Shown in pieces: positions 22,581 to 33,019 of a stretch of DNA of 64,000 bases (position 1 is the first letter of the stretch; each line of letters begins with the position of its first letter). Source of the DNA: Oasisia sp. SBJ-2009. Lineage: Eukaryota > Annelida > Polychaeta > Sabellida > Siboglinidae. The notes under the pieces are model-generated. The model ran no database searches, was not told the DNA's origin, and worked only from the letters and a program-made list of their open reading frames with translations. A program made the position numbers and the translations under genes. The DNA is taken from the NCBI GenBank assembly GCA_964017155.1, contig OZ024863.1:47333864-47397863 (forward strand), in the 5' to 3' direction.

Positions 22581-23627
22581 TACCCTATGTCGTTGTAACC
22601 AATTATTTTCAACACATGAAAGTTTGGTTTCAAAGATTGTTTAAAAATAAGTGATTGTTTTCGTTCAAGCACTTTCCAACAAAAAATTCCTGCACATATC
22701 TGCCCAGTCAAAGTGGACGGAATCACTTGCTGACATGGACAGCTATATTTATTTTATCATCATCATCATCACCATCCTCATTGCTATGATGCCATATACA
22801 GCTTTCAACTTTCTGCGTTTTATGTCATCATCCCTTCGAATTGTTCATCTTCTCATCCTGATTTTTGCCAGCTAGGTCTTGAAGCATAGTTCATGCATTT
22901 ATTTCAATTATAGAGAGTAGTCTTGGTCAAACAGAAGTAATTTGACCAGCCAGTCAGTGAACTGGTCATTGTGGCTGTTTCAGGCTGTGAGACCATCTGG
23001 TTAGATTATGTCAACACACAGCATGGCTGCAGTCTAGGGGTCAATGACTGGCCCAGTGGTGTAATGAGAGAAGTTAACGAGTATCAACACAGTTCTGTTC
23101 AGGGCAGCTTCTGGCTTAATAGATATTTAATTGGCACAGGGTGTGTTTTGCTAAACAGAATAGGATGAAGTTGATTAGAGTTAGTTTTCATGTGTTAGCT
23201 CTTGTTGGTCATATATATAGATATCTTGGAAGATTATACTATTACATACACAGAGAAACTATACTAGAAGAGTTAGTAGTGCATAGGCCTGAGAACAGTA
23301 TCTCAGCCGTAGTTGGCCACAAGGAATCTGTATCACAGGGCAGCTTCAAGTCCCTAAGGTGCAGACACTGTCTGATGGCAGAGATAGCGATTACCCTGGT
23401 CAGGCCAGGCGACCTTAATGGGCACATTCTGTGTCTGAGGGCAAGGATATGATGACGTTCTATCTTTGTGGATGTGACAAGGGTTGTCCGTTATTCTCCT
23501 GGTACATGTCAGTGCTGTGACTTGTCAAGCAATGGCGAACGATGTATGACCAAGACGGTCATATGACACTAATTATGGCAAACACCATAACAGTGCTGCG
23601 TACGAGATACGTACACACAAAAATGCA
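22581..23627 (+). other. Interior of the outer element, no pol detected
   Basis: Short frames show no RT, RNase H, integrase or protease motifs. A short ATC repeat occurs near 22758. This supports classification as gag-only. Confidence 0.5.
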
Positions 23628-23830
23628 GGAACCAGAATTCATTCTGGTCACAACCTGCAGCGTTATCTGCAAAGAAGATGGAAGAAGACGCAGGAACCAG
23701 AATTCATTCTGGTCACAACCTGCAGCGTTATCTGCAAAGAAGATGGAAGAAGACGCAGGAACCAGAATTCATTCTGGTCACAACCTGCAGCGTTATCTGC
23801 AAAGAAGATAGAAGATGGAAGAAGACGCAG
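23628..23830 (+). repeat. Tandem repeat of about 66 bp, three copies
   Basis: Units start with CAGGAACCAGAATTCATTCT and end in AAAGAAGATGGAAGAAGACG. Each has a small hairpin, ACCAGAAT/ATTCTGGT. The copies are almost identical, so the expansion is recent. It lies about 280 bp before the 3' LTR of the outer element. Confidence 0.88.
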
Positions 23831-24107
23831 GCGAGATTGAGCTGAGCGTCCACTACTAGCGGTGAACTGACGTGCGTCTACCGTGCGTCCATGAAGTGGG
23901 TTACGACGGAGGATATCATCGGCTCAACATATGCGACTGACGATCGCGTGATGGAAGACATATCAACCGGACATGAACATTTGTGAAAAGTGAACATTTG
24001 AGTATAAATTGTATGCTTTCTTTTTCAGCATTGTATTGATTATTATAATGTTGCATGCATGTTACCTGTTATAATTTCGGGACGAAATTTTAGTGGGGCG
24101 GGGGTAA

Positions 24108-24141
24108 TGTAGGGATTTTTCAGCGATAACTATTATAATTA
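24108..24141 (+). repeat. First part of the outer 3' LTR
   Basis: The 34 bases match the start of the 5' LTR at 18825 and stop where the nested gypsy element begins. The last four, ATTA (24138-24141), are the left target duplication of the inner element. Confidence 0.88.
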
Positions 24142-25173
24142 TGTGACCTGCGGCGCTCCGCGGGTCCCCAAACCAATCAAACACAACTAAGGCAAACATA
24201 ATAAGAATATAAGATTTATTAACAGCATGGATAAAATCTAACACGTCCCAGTTAAAACGGTGAATCCGTTACAAGTTTAAAACCAAACAAAACGATAAAT
24301 ACGGTTTAAAGCCTTATTCAAAACGACAATTTACTTTAACCAAAACGGTGTATAATCCTAACCAAAACAGTGTATAACCCTAACACAAACGGCGACTGTT
24401 ACTCGGAATAGCTGTCAAGAAAGGAAGAACCAATTAATTAAGTAAACATTGGAAACATCGGTATAATACTAAACAACCCAAGTCATCGCCTCAATAGTAA
24501 TGCGAACTAGTCCTGCCATCTGGTGGCCATTTCGGGAACACCAGTCCGCAACGGGGTAGATAATTCACCTACGTTACCCATAACATTTCTAATAATACTT
24601 CGTTTGGCAAACTAACATCGCTACATAACGTAATATCTACGCAAATAGTTCCTTATAAACTAACCATACATTCAACGAGTTAGGCGCTGTAAATAAACGA
24701 TCGCTAGCATAGTGACGCAACTGTCACGACGGCTGTGACTGTGAGGCCGGACTTAATTAGGGCACTCGGATTAAGGCACTCGGATTAGGCCACCCAGATT
24801 AAATGCAACGTATTGTAAAGAACATAGTATCAATAAACAGTTGTAATTTTGCGTGAATGATCACAACAAACATAATGATACGCCTACACAAAATACCGCC
24901 CTAATCATGCATATTTTAAGGTAACATTACGGTTAAATACATTTTATGATCGAACAAAGACAAACCGTTAATCTCGCGCGCAAACTGACAACAACCGGCT
25001 GCGCAACCGTCAGTGCGCATCGTTATCTATACATGGGCCTGCAGCGCGCTAGAGGCCGGGGTAAAACAGATAAGGCAGCGGTTAACGTTAACATGCAATG
25101 CTTGGAGTTACAATCAAAATCGCTAGTCAGTGACTGGGCTTAATGCCATACGCATACAAGTCACAGGGTCACA
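24142..25173 (-). repeat. 3' LTR of the inner gypsy element
   Basis: 1032 bp, preceded in element orientation by the purine tract GTTGGGGAGAG (25184-25174). On the minus strand an AATAAA near 24207 is a likely polyadenylation signal. The 65-codon ORF inside is present in both LTRs and is not regarded as a gene. Confidence 0.92.
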
Positions 25174-25234
25174 CTCTCCCCAACTTATGAGCAGCATAGC
25201 TCCGAACCTAAAATGTTCAGCTAGGTTGCTCAAA

Positions 25235-28200
25235 CTATCGCTTGGCTGAGCGCGGCCAGTTGCCAGGGTTCGTGTGCGTTCCCGCTCGAGTACGGCACGT
25301 GCGCCGTAATGTCACAGGACGAACGTCTTCTTCTTCGTTATCGCTCGTGGAGCTGGAGTCGGACACGGGCGAGGCCGAAGATGCTTCCTCGCTGTCAACC
25401 TGGTCTCTCACGGTCCACAGCAGTGGAGCACTCGATGTGTCCGACGTGTCATCGCTTCCCGCAGACGTCACACTCGGTGGACACGGCAGACGACGACGTC
25501 GCGCTGGTTGTGCCGCTGTTGGGGTATTCCCCGGGACGCACAATCGTAGTGCAGCCCGATTCACGGTGCGCTGTTCTCCGAACCCGTCGGCGGGCTCGAC
25601 CACATAGACGTCGTTCGTCCCTTGACGCATCACGACACGGTAGGGAGTGGGCTGCCACACATCTTGTATCTTGTTGCGCCCAAGCACTCCGTGCTTGCGA
25701 AGATACACGCGCTCCCCGGCGGCGAGTGGAAGCTCGCGTGCATGGCGATCATGACGCGTCTTTCGCTGGTCGGCGTGGTTGTTCAGCTGTGTCGCTGCTT
25801 TCGCATACGCGTCATGCAGCCGACGCTGGTGTTGCTGAACCCAACCATCACAGGACGACTCCTCTCCTCCCAGTAGCACGTCGATGGGTAGCCTGCTATC
25901 TCGCCCAAACATCAGATAATGTGGCGAATAACCAGTGCTGCCATGCGGAGTGACGTTGTAGGCGTGCACGACCTCCTTCAGGTGTTCCGCCCATTTCTTC
26001 TTCTTCTCAGCTGGAAGAACCCGCAAGAGGCCGTGCATCGTGCGGTTGAACCTCTCCACCTGACCATTCCCAGCGGGATGGTAAGGAGTGGTGTGGGACT
26101 TCTTGATGCCGTATATGGTACACAGATTGCGAATTACCGACGATTCGAAGTTACGGCCAAGATCGCTGTGTATCCGCAATGGCACACCGAACACGAGGAA
26201 CCATTCGTTGACAAGAATGCGTGCCACCGTCTCTGCTCGCTGGTTACGTGTCGCCACTGCCACCGTGTATTTTGTGAATACGTCGGTGATTACAAGAACG
26301 TTCTCTCTACCGTCCGATGACGGTTCTAGAACAGTAAAGTCAATCGCCAATACCTCAAGTGGTCGCGTCGCCGATAATCTTCCCATGGGAGTCTTCGTCT
26401 TGACTTGAGGCATCTTAGAGACGGCACATCGTTCACATCTGTGAACCCATCTCTTCACATCTTCACGGAGTCCAACCCAGTAGCATCGTTCTCTGACCAA
26501 GGCCTCGGTGCGCTCAACTCCCTGGTGCCCTGCTTCGTCATGCAGGCCGCGCAGAGTTTTGTCCTTCAAGCAAGATGGCAGAAGTAACTGCTCGCGTCGA
26601 ATGCCGTCTGGGGTGGTTATGTGTCGATACAACACACCATCGTGTTCAACGATCCTCTGTCCCATAGCCAAGAGAGCCAACGTCGCCTTTGACTCTTCCG
26701 ATCGCTCCCTCGGGTCTGGGTGTCGTCCCCGATTACGATACCAGATTACACGTTGCAGGACGTCGTCACTCTTCTGCAACTCACGCATATCAGCTGGTGA
26801 TATGGATGGTAACGTTCCGATAGAGTCACCCACGATTGCTGGCGCATGCTCTCGAGCCTCCATGACATTGACGTGTATTTCTGCTGGCAGCTTTGTCGTT
26901 CTGGTCAACTCCTCGAAGCAGCTGTCGACGTCAGACGAGATCATCGCGGCGGGTGTGAGGCGCGATAACGCATCCGCGTTCGCGTTGTGTTTTGCCGAAC
27001 GATACTTGATCTCAAAGTTGAACGGGGCCAGCGCCGCAGCCCATCTTTGCTCAACTGCCGGCAACTTCGACGATCTCATCAGATATGTCAACGGGTTGTT
27101 GTCGGTATACAAAATGAACTCGCCACCCAAGAGATAATCGCGAAACTTGTCACATACTGCCCATTTCAAAGCCAAAAGTTCTAGCTTTTTAGATGAGTAG
27201 TTGCTCTTGTTCTTTTCCGATTTGTGTAAGCCACGGCTCGCATACGCTATGATTCTTGTCTTGCCGTCTTGGATCTGACTAAGCACAGCTCCTAGTCCAA
27301 GTTCCGATGCATCCGTTTCCACGATAAACGGTAGGCGGTAGTCGGCAAATCCGAGGACTGGAGCACTCGTCAACTCCAGTTTTATCGCAGAGAAGGCCTC
27401 TTCGCATTTCTCATTCCATCTGCTTGCTAGTTGGAATGAAGCACTCGATCTTCGCTTTCCTTTGATGTCACGACAACACGTGGTGATTAACGCGTTCAGT
27501 GGGCTCGCGATAGCGGTAAATCGCGACACGTAGCGGCGATAGTAGGAAGCAAACCCCATGAAGGATCGTAGTTGCTTTAGGGTTTCAGGTCTTGGCCAAC
27601 GTTCTACAGCTGCGACTTTCTCTGGATCGGTCGCAATCCCTGCAGCCGACACGCGATGTCCGAGGTATTGAACTTCAGACTGAAAGAACGCGCATTTCTT
27701 CAATTCCAGTTTCAGTCCGTATTCTTTCAGTCGCGTGAACACTGTGTCCAATCTTTGGAGCTGTTCAGCGATAGTGGAGGAGAAAACGAGGACATCATCA
27801 AGGTAGCAGAGCAAGATGCTGAACATTTCCTCGCGGAAAGCTGTCTGCATGAGTCGCTGGAAGGTGGCGGGTGCGTTGCACAGTCCGAATGCCATTCGTC
27901 GGTGTTCGTACAGGCCAAATGGCGTGGTGAATGCAGTCTTGTGTTGGTCGTCTGGGTGCATCGGTACCTGGGTGTAGGCCGATTGCAAATCCAGTGTGCT
28001 GAACCACCGGGCACCTGCCAACGCATCCATCGACTCGTCAATCCGTGGCAGTGGATACGCATCCTTCACGGTCTTCGCGTTCAGCGCACGGAAGTCGCAA
28101 CACATGCGCAAGGCGCCAGATCGTTTCCTCACGAGCACAACAGCACTGGCAAAGTCACTCTTGCTCTCCACAATTGCACCCGTCCGCACCAATCTCTGAA

Positions 28201-29203
28201 GATGATCTTTGACTTCATCCAACTGTGTTGGCGGGATCCGTCTGTACGGCATGGTGACGGGGATGTCGTCTGTTGTCCGAATTCGGTGTTGCACTGCACT
28301 GGTGCATCCCAGGTCGTCGTCTGACTTTGCAAATACGACACGGTGTCGGTTAAACAAAGCCCTTACTGCACGTCGCTCATCGTCTGTGCCGGTGAAATGC
28401 GACAGATCGATCAGATTGTCATCTATTCCACCAAACGATTCCTTCGAGGACGACTGTTGCGGTGCCACATCAACGACAATCTCGTTTACGCTCACGTCAA
28501 CTCGAACTCCACCAGCCGGGAGGACATCCGCTGGCTTTAACACTCCTAATCGCGTTCGCGGTCTCAACCAGTAATCGTCCTCAGTTGAATTAACAACTGC
28601 CACCATGAACGAGTGGTCGCACACGACAGCGTTCGTAGCGAGAAGCGGTCCACATCCGGTGGTGAGTCGCTCAAATGCGGCGGTCTGTCCCATTCGCCCT
28701 CCAACTGCTTGTACGAATACAGTTGACCTGGCAGGTACGCACACAGCTTGTCTGCCTGCCACTCGTGCGAATCGGTATTTGTCTGCAACAGTTACCTTTT
28801 CCAAACATCTAGCAACTTCCGGGACCTGTGACAACACGTTCATCCCAAGTAACCCAGGAAGTTTATGTCCTGCGTCGCGCACAACAAGTATGGCTCTGTC
28901 GTCGACTGTCACACCTGCGACGCACACCGTAGTCTCGAAGTACCCAACGTATGGGATCTCTAATCCGTCCGCAGCCCGTATGCTTAACCAGTTGCGCGCA
29001 GAACGTAACAGATGTCCTTGAGGCTGCAATATCGCATGATAGAACGACTCTGTCACAAACGAGACTTGGCTGCCGGTGTCTAACAGACAGTCCACTGGCT
29101 GTCCAGCCACAGTCACTTTCGCTACGGGAACTCCGCCTACCATCTGGTCGTAGGACGCGGTCGTCATGATGCCCCGTTCCTCCACCCCTGGGCCATTTCT
29201 CAT
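25235..29203 (-). CDS. pol: Pol polyprotein of the inner gypsy element (1322 aa from its first ATG)
   Basis: Domain order is aspartic protease (L-L-D-T-G-S-Q, near residue 41), reverse transcriptase (F-G-L-C-N-A-P-A-T-F-Q, then Y-L-D-D), RNase H (E-T-D-A-S, later Y-T-D-N-N-P-L), and integrase. The integrase has an H-H-C-C zinc region (C-x-x-C near C-E-R-C) and a D-D-E core (A-I-D-F, H-S-D-L-G, N-G-Q-V-E-R). A C-terminal stretch is rich in Arg, Ser and Asp. Protease-RT-RNase H-integrase order defines Ty3/gypsy. There are no internal stops. Gag ends just upstream in another frame; the -1 site there suggests Pol is made mainly as a Gag-Pol fusion rather than from this ATG. Confidence 0.93.
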   Translation of the reverse strand: MRNGPGVEERGIMTTASYDQMVGGVPVAKVTVAGQPVDCLLDTGSQVSFVTESFYHAILQPQGHLLRSARNWLSIRAADGLEIPYVGYFETTVCVAGVTVDDRAILVVRDAGHKLPGLLGMNVLSQVPEVARCLEKVTVADKYRFARVAGRQAVCVPARSTVFVQAVGGRMGQTAAFERLTTGCGPLLATNAVVCDHSFMVAVVNSTEDDYWLRPRTRLGVLKPADVLPAGGVRVDVSVNEIVVDVAPQQSSSKESFGGIDDNLIDLSHFTGTDDERRAVRALFNRHRVVFAKSDDDLGCTSAVQHRIRTTDDIPVTMPYRRIPPTQLDEVKDHLQRLVRTGAIVESKSDFASAVVLVRKRSGALRMCCDFRALNAKTVKDAYPLPRIDESMDALAGARWFSTLDLQSAYTQVPMHPDDQHKTAFTTPFGLYEHRRMAFGLCNAPATFQRLMQTAFREEMFSILLCYLDDVLVFSSTIAEQLQRLDTVFTRLKEYGLKLELKKCAFFQSEVQYLGHRVSAAGIATDPEKVAAVERWPRPETLKQLRSFMGFASYYRRYVSRFTAIASPLNALITTCCRDIKGKRRSSASFQLASRWNEKCEEAFSAIKLELTSAPVLGFADYRLPFIVETDASELGLGAVLSQIQDGKTRIIAYASRGLHKSEKNKSNYSSKKLELLALKWAVCDKFRDYLLGGEFILYTDNNPLTYLMRSSKLPAVEQRWAAALAPFNFEIKYRSAKHNANADALSRLTPAAMISSDVDSCFEELTRTTKLPAEIHVNVMEAREHAPAIVGDSIGTLPSISPADMRELQKSDDVLQRVIWYRNRGRHPDPRERSEESKATLALLAMGQRIVEHDGVLYRHITTPDGIRREQLLLPSCLKDKTLRGLHDEAGHQGVERTEALVRERCYWVGLREDVKRWVHRCERCAVSKMPQVKTKTPMGRLSATRPLEVLAIDFTVLEPSSDGRENVLVITDVFTKYTVAVATRNQRAETVARILVNEWFLVFGVPLRIHSDLGRNFESSVIRNLCTIYGIKKSHTTPYHPAGNGQVERFNRTMHGLLRVLPAEKKKKWAEHLKEVVHAYNVTPHGSTGYSPHYLMFGRDSRLPIDVLLGGEESSCDGWVQQHQRRLHDAYAKAATQLNNHADQRKTRHDRHARELPLAAGERVYLRKHGVLGRNKIQDVWQPTPYRVVMRQGTNDVYVVEPADGFGEQRTVNRAALRLCVPGNTPTAAQPARRRRLPCPPSVTSAGSDDTSDTSSAPLLWTVRDQVDSEEASSASPVSDSSSTSDNEEEDVRPVTLRRTCRTRAGTHTNPGNWPRSAKR

Positions 29204-29224
29204 GGTGGAGGAAACTAGTTTAAA
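29177..29224 (-). promoter_or_regulatory. Predicted -1 ribosomal frameshift site at gag stop
   Basis: On the minus strand the last gag codons read AGT TTA AAC TAG. T TTA AAC (29224-29218) fits the X XXY YYZ slippery rule exactly in the gag frame, and pol lies in the -1 frame, open from that heptamer onward. Four bases later TTCCTCCACC (29213-29204) pairs perfectly with GGTGGAGGAA (29186-29177) around a 17-base loop. If only the inner eight pairs form, the spacer is six bases. The pol ATG lies in the loop. Confidence 0.75.
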
Positions 29225-30144
29225 CTAGCCATTGGGCAGTGGCGTCTGATGTGTCCCTTCTGGTGGCACTGGTAACACTCCAGGTCGCCGTACGGTCGAC
29301 GTGGGGCGGGAGCGGAAGGTCGTTGCGGCGTGGCGGGCACACTTGATGGCGCTCCAGCACACATCGTCAGCATCTCTCTCTGCTGTGCCAGCACTTGTGT
29401 CAGCAGCTTCTTGTTTTCGGCAACTTCGCCCCATAGTTTGGTGAACTCTCGCTGCGTGTCTGTGGGTTCGGCGCGCGCCTCACTCACTTGCGCCTTCACC
29501 CTGCTTGTGGTCGCACCCTCCACCTCGTCGAACCATCTTAATGCGACTTTCCGTAGAGCCAGAAACCCCACGGCCGCATCTTCCTCGATCCGCCTCTTCA
29601 GATCCCACCGGAGATGCACATCTCGCACGTTCTCAACGAACTGGTCGCGCAGCATCACGTCGCGTTCCGCTGCGCCCTTTGGCTCCAGTCGCTGTAAACG
29701 ATCAGCGAGGTCGATCAAGCCGTGTGAGTACGACGCAATCGGCTCGCCGGGTAACTGCTTCCGGTAGAAGAAGCGACGGAGCAGTTGGTTGGCAGTTTCC
29801 TTATCGCCAAACACATCCTGTAATGCCACCAGAATACTGTCGGCATCCTTTTTCACCGCGCTGGGCCGACAGCGGACCTCCAGTCGGGCAGCGCCATCGA
29901 GGTAGCTGAGGAGGAAGTTGGCCGCTGCCTCGCCGCTCAACTTCTGTGCTAGAATGCACGAGCGTGCTTCTTCTGCCCAGTCGGAGAGCAGCGGATCCTC
30001 CGTGCCCGAGAAGCGACGCAGCTTCCTCTCTCGTTGCACCACGAACGTCGGTGCCGCCTGGGCAGCTCGTAACTGTTCCAGTTCTCGATGGTCGTCCTGA
30101 CTCCGCTGTTGCAACGCGTCCAGCTGCTTTTGGAGATCCTCCAT
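29215..30144 (-). CDS. gag: Gag polyprotein of the inner gypsy element (309 aa)
   Basis: It starts M-E-D-L-Q-K-Q-L-D-A-L-Q-Q, a likely coiled coil. A retrotransposon Gag domain follows (about residues 50-210, with F-L-L-S-Y-L-D-G-A-A and L-L-R-R-F-F-Y). A canonical CCHC zinc knuckle is C-Y-Q-C-H-Q-K-G-H-I-R-R-H-C near the end. The product would form particles and bind element RNA. The stop falls directly after a slippery heptamer. The protein is unrelated in detail to the Gag of the outer element. Confidence 0.9.
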   Translation of the reverse strand: MEDLQKQLDALQQRSQDDHRELEQLRAAQAAPTFVVQRERKLRRFSGTEDPLLSDWAEEARSCILAQKLSGEAAANFLLSYLDGAARLEVRCRPSAVKKDADSILVALQDVFGDKETANQLLRRFFYRKQLPGEPIASYSHGLIDLADRLQRLEPKGAAERDVMLRDQFVENVRDVHLRWDLKRRIEEDAAVGFLALRKVALRWFDEVEGATTSRVKAQVSEARAEPTDTQREFTKLWGEVAENKKLLTQVLAQQREMLTMCAGAPSSVPATPQRPSAPAPRRPYGDLECYQCHQKGHIRRHCPMASLN

Positions 30145-30250
30145 CTTGTTCTTTTCACAGTCGCCGTTAAGTTACACAATAAGAATTTTGAAAGATAAAG
30201 AGAAAAATAGTGAGAGAAGATAGAATTAAAGTTATTTATCTGAATGCCTT

Positions 30251-30269
30251 ATCCCACTTCCGGACACCA
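30251..30269 (-). promoter_or_regulatory. Primer-binding site of the inner gypsy element
   Basis: On the minus strand TGGTGTCCGGAAGTGGGAT starts three bases after the 5' LTR. It resembles the complement of a tRNA-Leu 3' end, a primer common among gypsy elements. Confidence 0.7.
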
Positions 30270-30272
30270 AAA

Positions 30273-31304
30273 TGTGACCTGCGGCGCTCCGCGGGTCCCC
30301 AAACCAATCAAACACAACTAAGGCAAACATAATAAGAATATAAGATTTATTAACAGCATGGATAAAATCTAACACGTCCCAGTTAAAACGGTGAATCTGT
30401 TACAAGTTTAAAACCAAACAAAACGATAAATACGGTTTAAAGCCTTATTCAAAACGACAATTTACTTTAACCAAAACGGTGTATAATCCTAACCAAAACA
30501 GTGTAAAACCCTAACACAAACGGCGACTGTTACTCGGAATAGCTGTCAAGAAAGGAAGAACCAATTAATTAAGTAAACATTGGAAACATCGGTATAATAC
30601 TAAACAACCCAAGTCATCGCCTCAATAGTAATGCGAACTAGTCCTGCCATCTGGTGGCCATTTCGGGAACACCAGTCCGCAACGGGGTAGATAATTCACC
30701 TACGTTACCCATAACATTTCTAATAATACTTCATATGGCAAACTAACATCGCTACATAACGTAATATCTACGCAAATAGTTCCTTATAAACTAACCATAC
30801 ATTCAACGAGTTAGGCGCTGTAAATAAACGATCGCTAGCATAGTGACGCAACTGTCACGACGGCTGTGACTGTGAGGCCGGACTTAATTAGGGCACTCGG
30901 ATTAAGGCACTCGGATTAGGCCACCCAGATTAAATGCAACGTATTGTAAAGAACATAGTATCAATAAACAGTTGTAATTTTGCGTGAATGATCACAACAA
31001 ACATAATGATACGCCTACACAAAATACCGCCCTAATCATGCATATTTTAAGGTAACATTACGGTTAAATACATTTTATGATCGAACAAAGACAAACCGTT
31101 AATCTCGCGCGCAAACTGACAACAACCGGCTGCGCAACCGTCAGTGCGCATCGTTATCTATACATGGGCCTGCAGCGCGCTAGAGGCCGGGGTAAAACAG
31201 ATAAGGCAGCGGTTAACGTTAACATGCAATGCTTGGAGTTACAATCAAAATCGCTAGTCAGTGACTGGGCTTAATGCCATACGCATACAAGTCACAGGGT
31301 CACA
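30273..31304 (-). repeat. 5' LTR of the inner gypsy element
   Basis: 1032 bp, the same length as the other LTR. Differences seen by eye are one in the GTGAATCYGTT segment, one in CAGTGTAWAACCC, and two in CTTCRTWTGGC. It is the promoter-bearing LTR in the minus orientation. Confidence 0.92.
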
Positions 31305-32220
31305 ATTATATATAGATATATCTATCACTATTTAGGGCTACTAAAGCCATGCATATATGCAAATACGTACATAATCACAAGGAGGGTGTTTACCCGGTTA
31401 AGAGACTATAACCAGTATGGAAGGTTTCCTATGCAATTTATATGGTAATTTTAGGGCCATCTGGCTGAAGCAGAGGACCAACCCTGGTATTTTGGGACGC
31501 TACCAGGGGAGGGAAAGTTCACTAGCACTGCAGGCTCGTCTATGCTAATTTCTAGGGCCATCTGGTTTAGGAAGATGCTCCACTTTATTGTTGTTGGGGG
31601 AAACCACAGGGTGCAGAGTCCGCTGGCACCCTGCCAAGATTTCTAGGGGTAGACGCGCTGGACAAAATATTAGGTAAGGCGTCTAGCGTCTGTCCTCGGG
31701 CGACATGCTTGCCGTCAAAGCACATACTGTGTGTTATTGAGGGGCTATACTGTGTGTTATTGACGGGGGTTGACTACTGGGGCCATTTGTCGGGGAACAC
31801 ACACATACGCTGTTCACCCCGAAACACGCCGCTCCAGAGCGCCCTGTGACAGAGATACTGTCACAGTACATTGTGCTGAAAGAAGTTGTGCCGTACGAGG
31901 CATATTGTTCTCTGATTGAGGAACCACACCTGTGGGTGAGTTCTTTGCTTGATCACGTGTCAAACACGCTGTCAGTACCGTCACATTGTATTGTGTTTAT
32001 ATTGGTTTAGTTAGTGAAGTATTTTAGTGAGTGTCTTAGATTTGTACTGGTAGGATTTTGATGTAATAAACTGTAGAAACCTTATATATATTGTTGGTGT
32101 TAGACTGGTTAGACTGAGTGAGTGAACGTGTGCCCGAGTCCGCCACTAGACGCCTCCGTGCCGACCGCTCGCGCCAAACGATACGATTTGGTGGCGGGGT
32201 GTTATCCCGCAAACGCTACA
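31305..32220 (+). repeat. Second part of the outer 3' LTR
   Basis: It starts with the ATTA duplication and continues the LTR to CTACA at 32220. Compared with the 5' LTR it lacks about 117 bp that include the TATAAATA box, with some five point differences elsewhere. It is followed by the CAGG target duplication. Confidence 0.88.
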
Positions 32221-32250
32221 CAGGTAACAGTTTGTAATATAAAATGTGCT

Positions 32251-32418
32251 AAGGTGAAGCGAAACAATTGAAAAGAACTTTTGCGTGCCTGGGTACTGAC
32301 TCGGAAAATCCCACTGGGCGATCGACGGTGTCAAGGTGAAGCGAAATAAATGAAAAGAAATTTTGCGTGCCTGGGCCTGGGCACTGACTCGGAAAATCCC
32401 CCTGGGCGATCGACGGTG
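32251..32418 (+). repeat. Two-copy tandem repeat of about 84 bp
   Basis: Both copies contain AAGGTGAAGCGAAA, TTTTGCGTGCCTGGG and GGGCGATCGACGGTG. The second has a six-base internal duplication (CCTGGG). The CpG-rich sequence around and after it, up to a donor-like GCTGGTAAGT near 32528, could be the promoter or first exon of a downstream gene, but that is speculative. Confidence 0.85.
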
Positions 32419-32982
32419 GCGCCCTCATCCGGTTTGGTAATTGTATTTCGATTTTTTTAGAAACTGTATCATTGCAGCAGACGACCGCACGTCACGAGAC
32501 ATCGGCGTTCGCCAGCGTACGTGATATGCTGGTAAGTTATGTTTTGGTTATGCATTATTTGATGACAATCATTAGTTGTTATTTTAAAACACAAATCATA
32601 CAGGTTTAGGTGTTCGGAAAAACTAATTATTGAGCTCTATTACCGAGACATTTCCATTGATTATGCTGGACTATGGTTATATAACGCTCTACAATGTCAA
32701 TGTCAATGACAATCACAGTTAAATTACGAGTCTTCGGGCGAAGCCGAAATGGACAGGTCACAGTCACTCTCACAGTGGGCATAAACAATACACAGACGAA
32801 ACCAGTAATTAATAATGTTTTTATGGAGGTTATTTCGCAAGCAGGAAAATTATGGTGTAGTCTATATACATAATAATTATAGTCTTGTTAAATTAAAGTG
32901 AAACACTTCAAACAGGAAGCAGGAAAAGTTAGTCTAAACATTAGTCATTACGTTCATTTCAATACCAGATCAGGAGACCGGC

Positions 32983-33019
32983 GGTGGGTATTTCCCATTG
33001 GCAATGGGAAATACCCACC
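32983..33019. repeat. Perfect 18 bp palindrome with one-base spacer
   Basis: Arms 32983-33000 and 33002-33019 (outer bases GGTGGGTATTTCCC) are exact reverse complements separated by a single G. It could extrude as a cruciform. No terminator or protein-site role is assumed. Confidence 0.85.

Larger units (their letters stand above)
24142..31304 (-). mobile_element. Complete Ty3/gypsy LTR retrotransposon (7163 bp)
   Basis: Terminal bases are TGTGACC and GGTCACA. ATTA target duplications lie at 24138-24141 and 31305-31308. LTRs of 1032 bp sit at both ends and differ at about four positions by eye. In element orientation (minus strand) the order is LTR, primer-binding site, gag, pol (protease, RT, RNase H, integrase), purine tract, LTR. 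Both ORFs are open. It inserted into the 3' LTR of the outer element and so is the younger of the two. The features match a recently active copy. Confidence 0.93.
18825..32220 (+). mobile_element. Outer LTR retrotransposon, gag-only, split by a nested gypsy element
   Basis: The 5' LTR is 18825-19888. The 3' LTR begins at 24108, is interrupted after 24141 and resumes at 31305, ending at 32220. CAGG flanks both ends (18821-18824, 32221-32224). LTR ends are TGTAG and CTACA. A primer-binding-site candidate follows the 5' LTR, and a purine tract (GTGGGGCGGGGGTAA, 24093-24107) precedes the 3' LTR. The 4.2 kb inside holds one gag ORF and two tandem-repeat blocks but no protease, reverse transcriptase or integrase. 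It therefore appears non-autonomous, moved by proteins from a related Ty3/gypsy element. Confidence 0.85.

Noticed and set aside
24946..25143. 65-codon ORF, repeated at 31077-31274
   Set aside because: It lies inside the LTR, is present twice only because the LTR is duplicated, and has no recognisable features.
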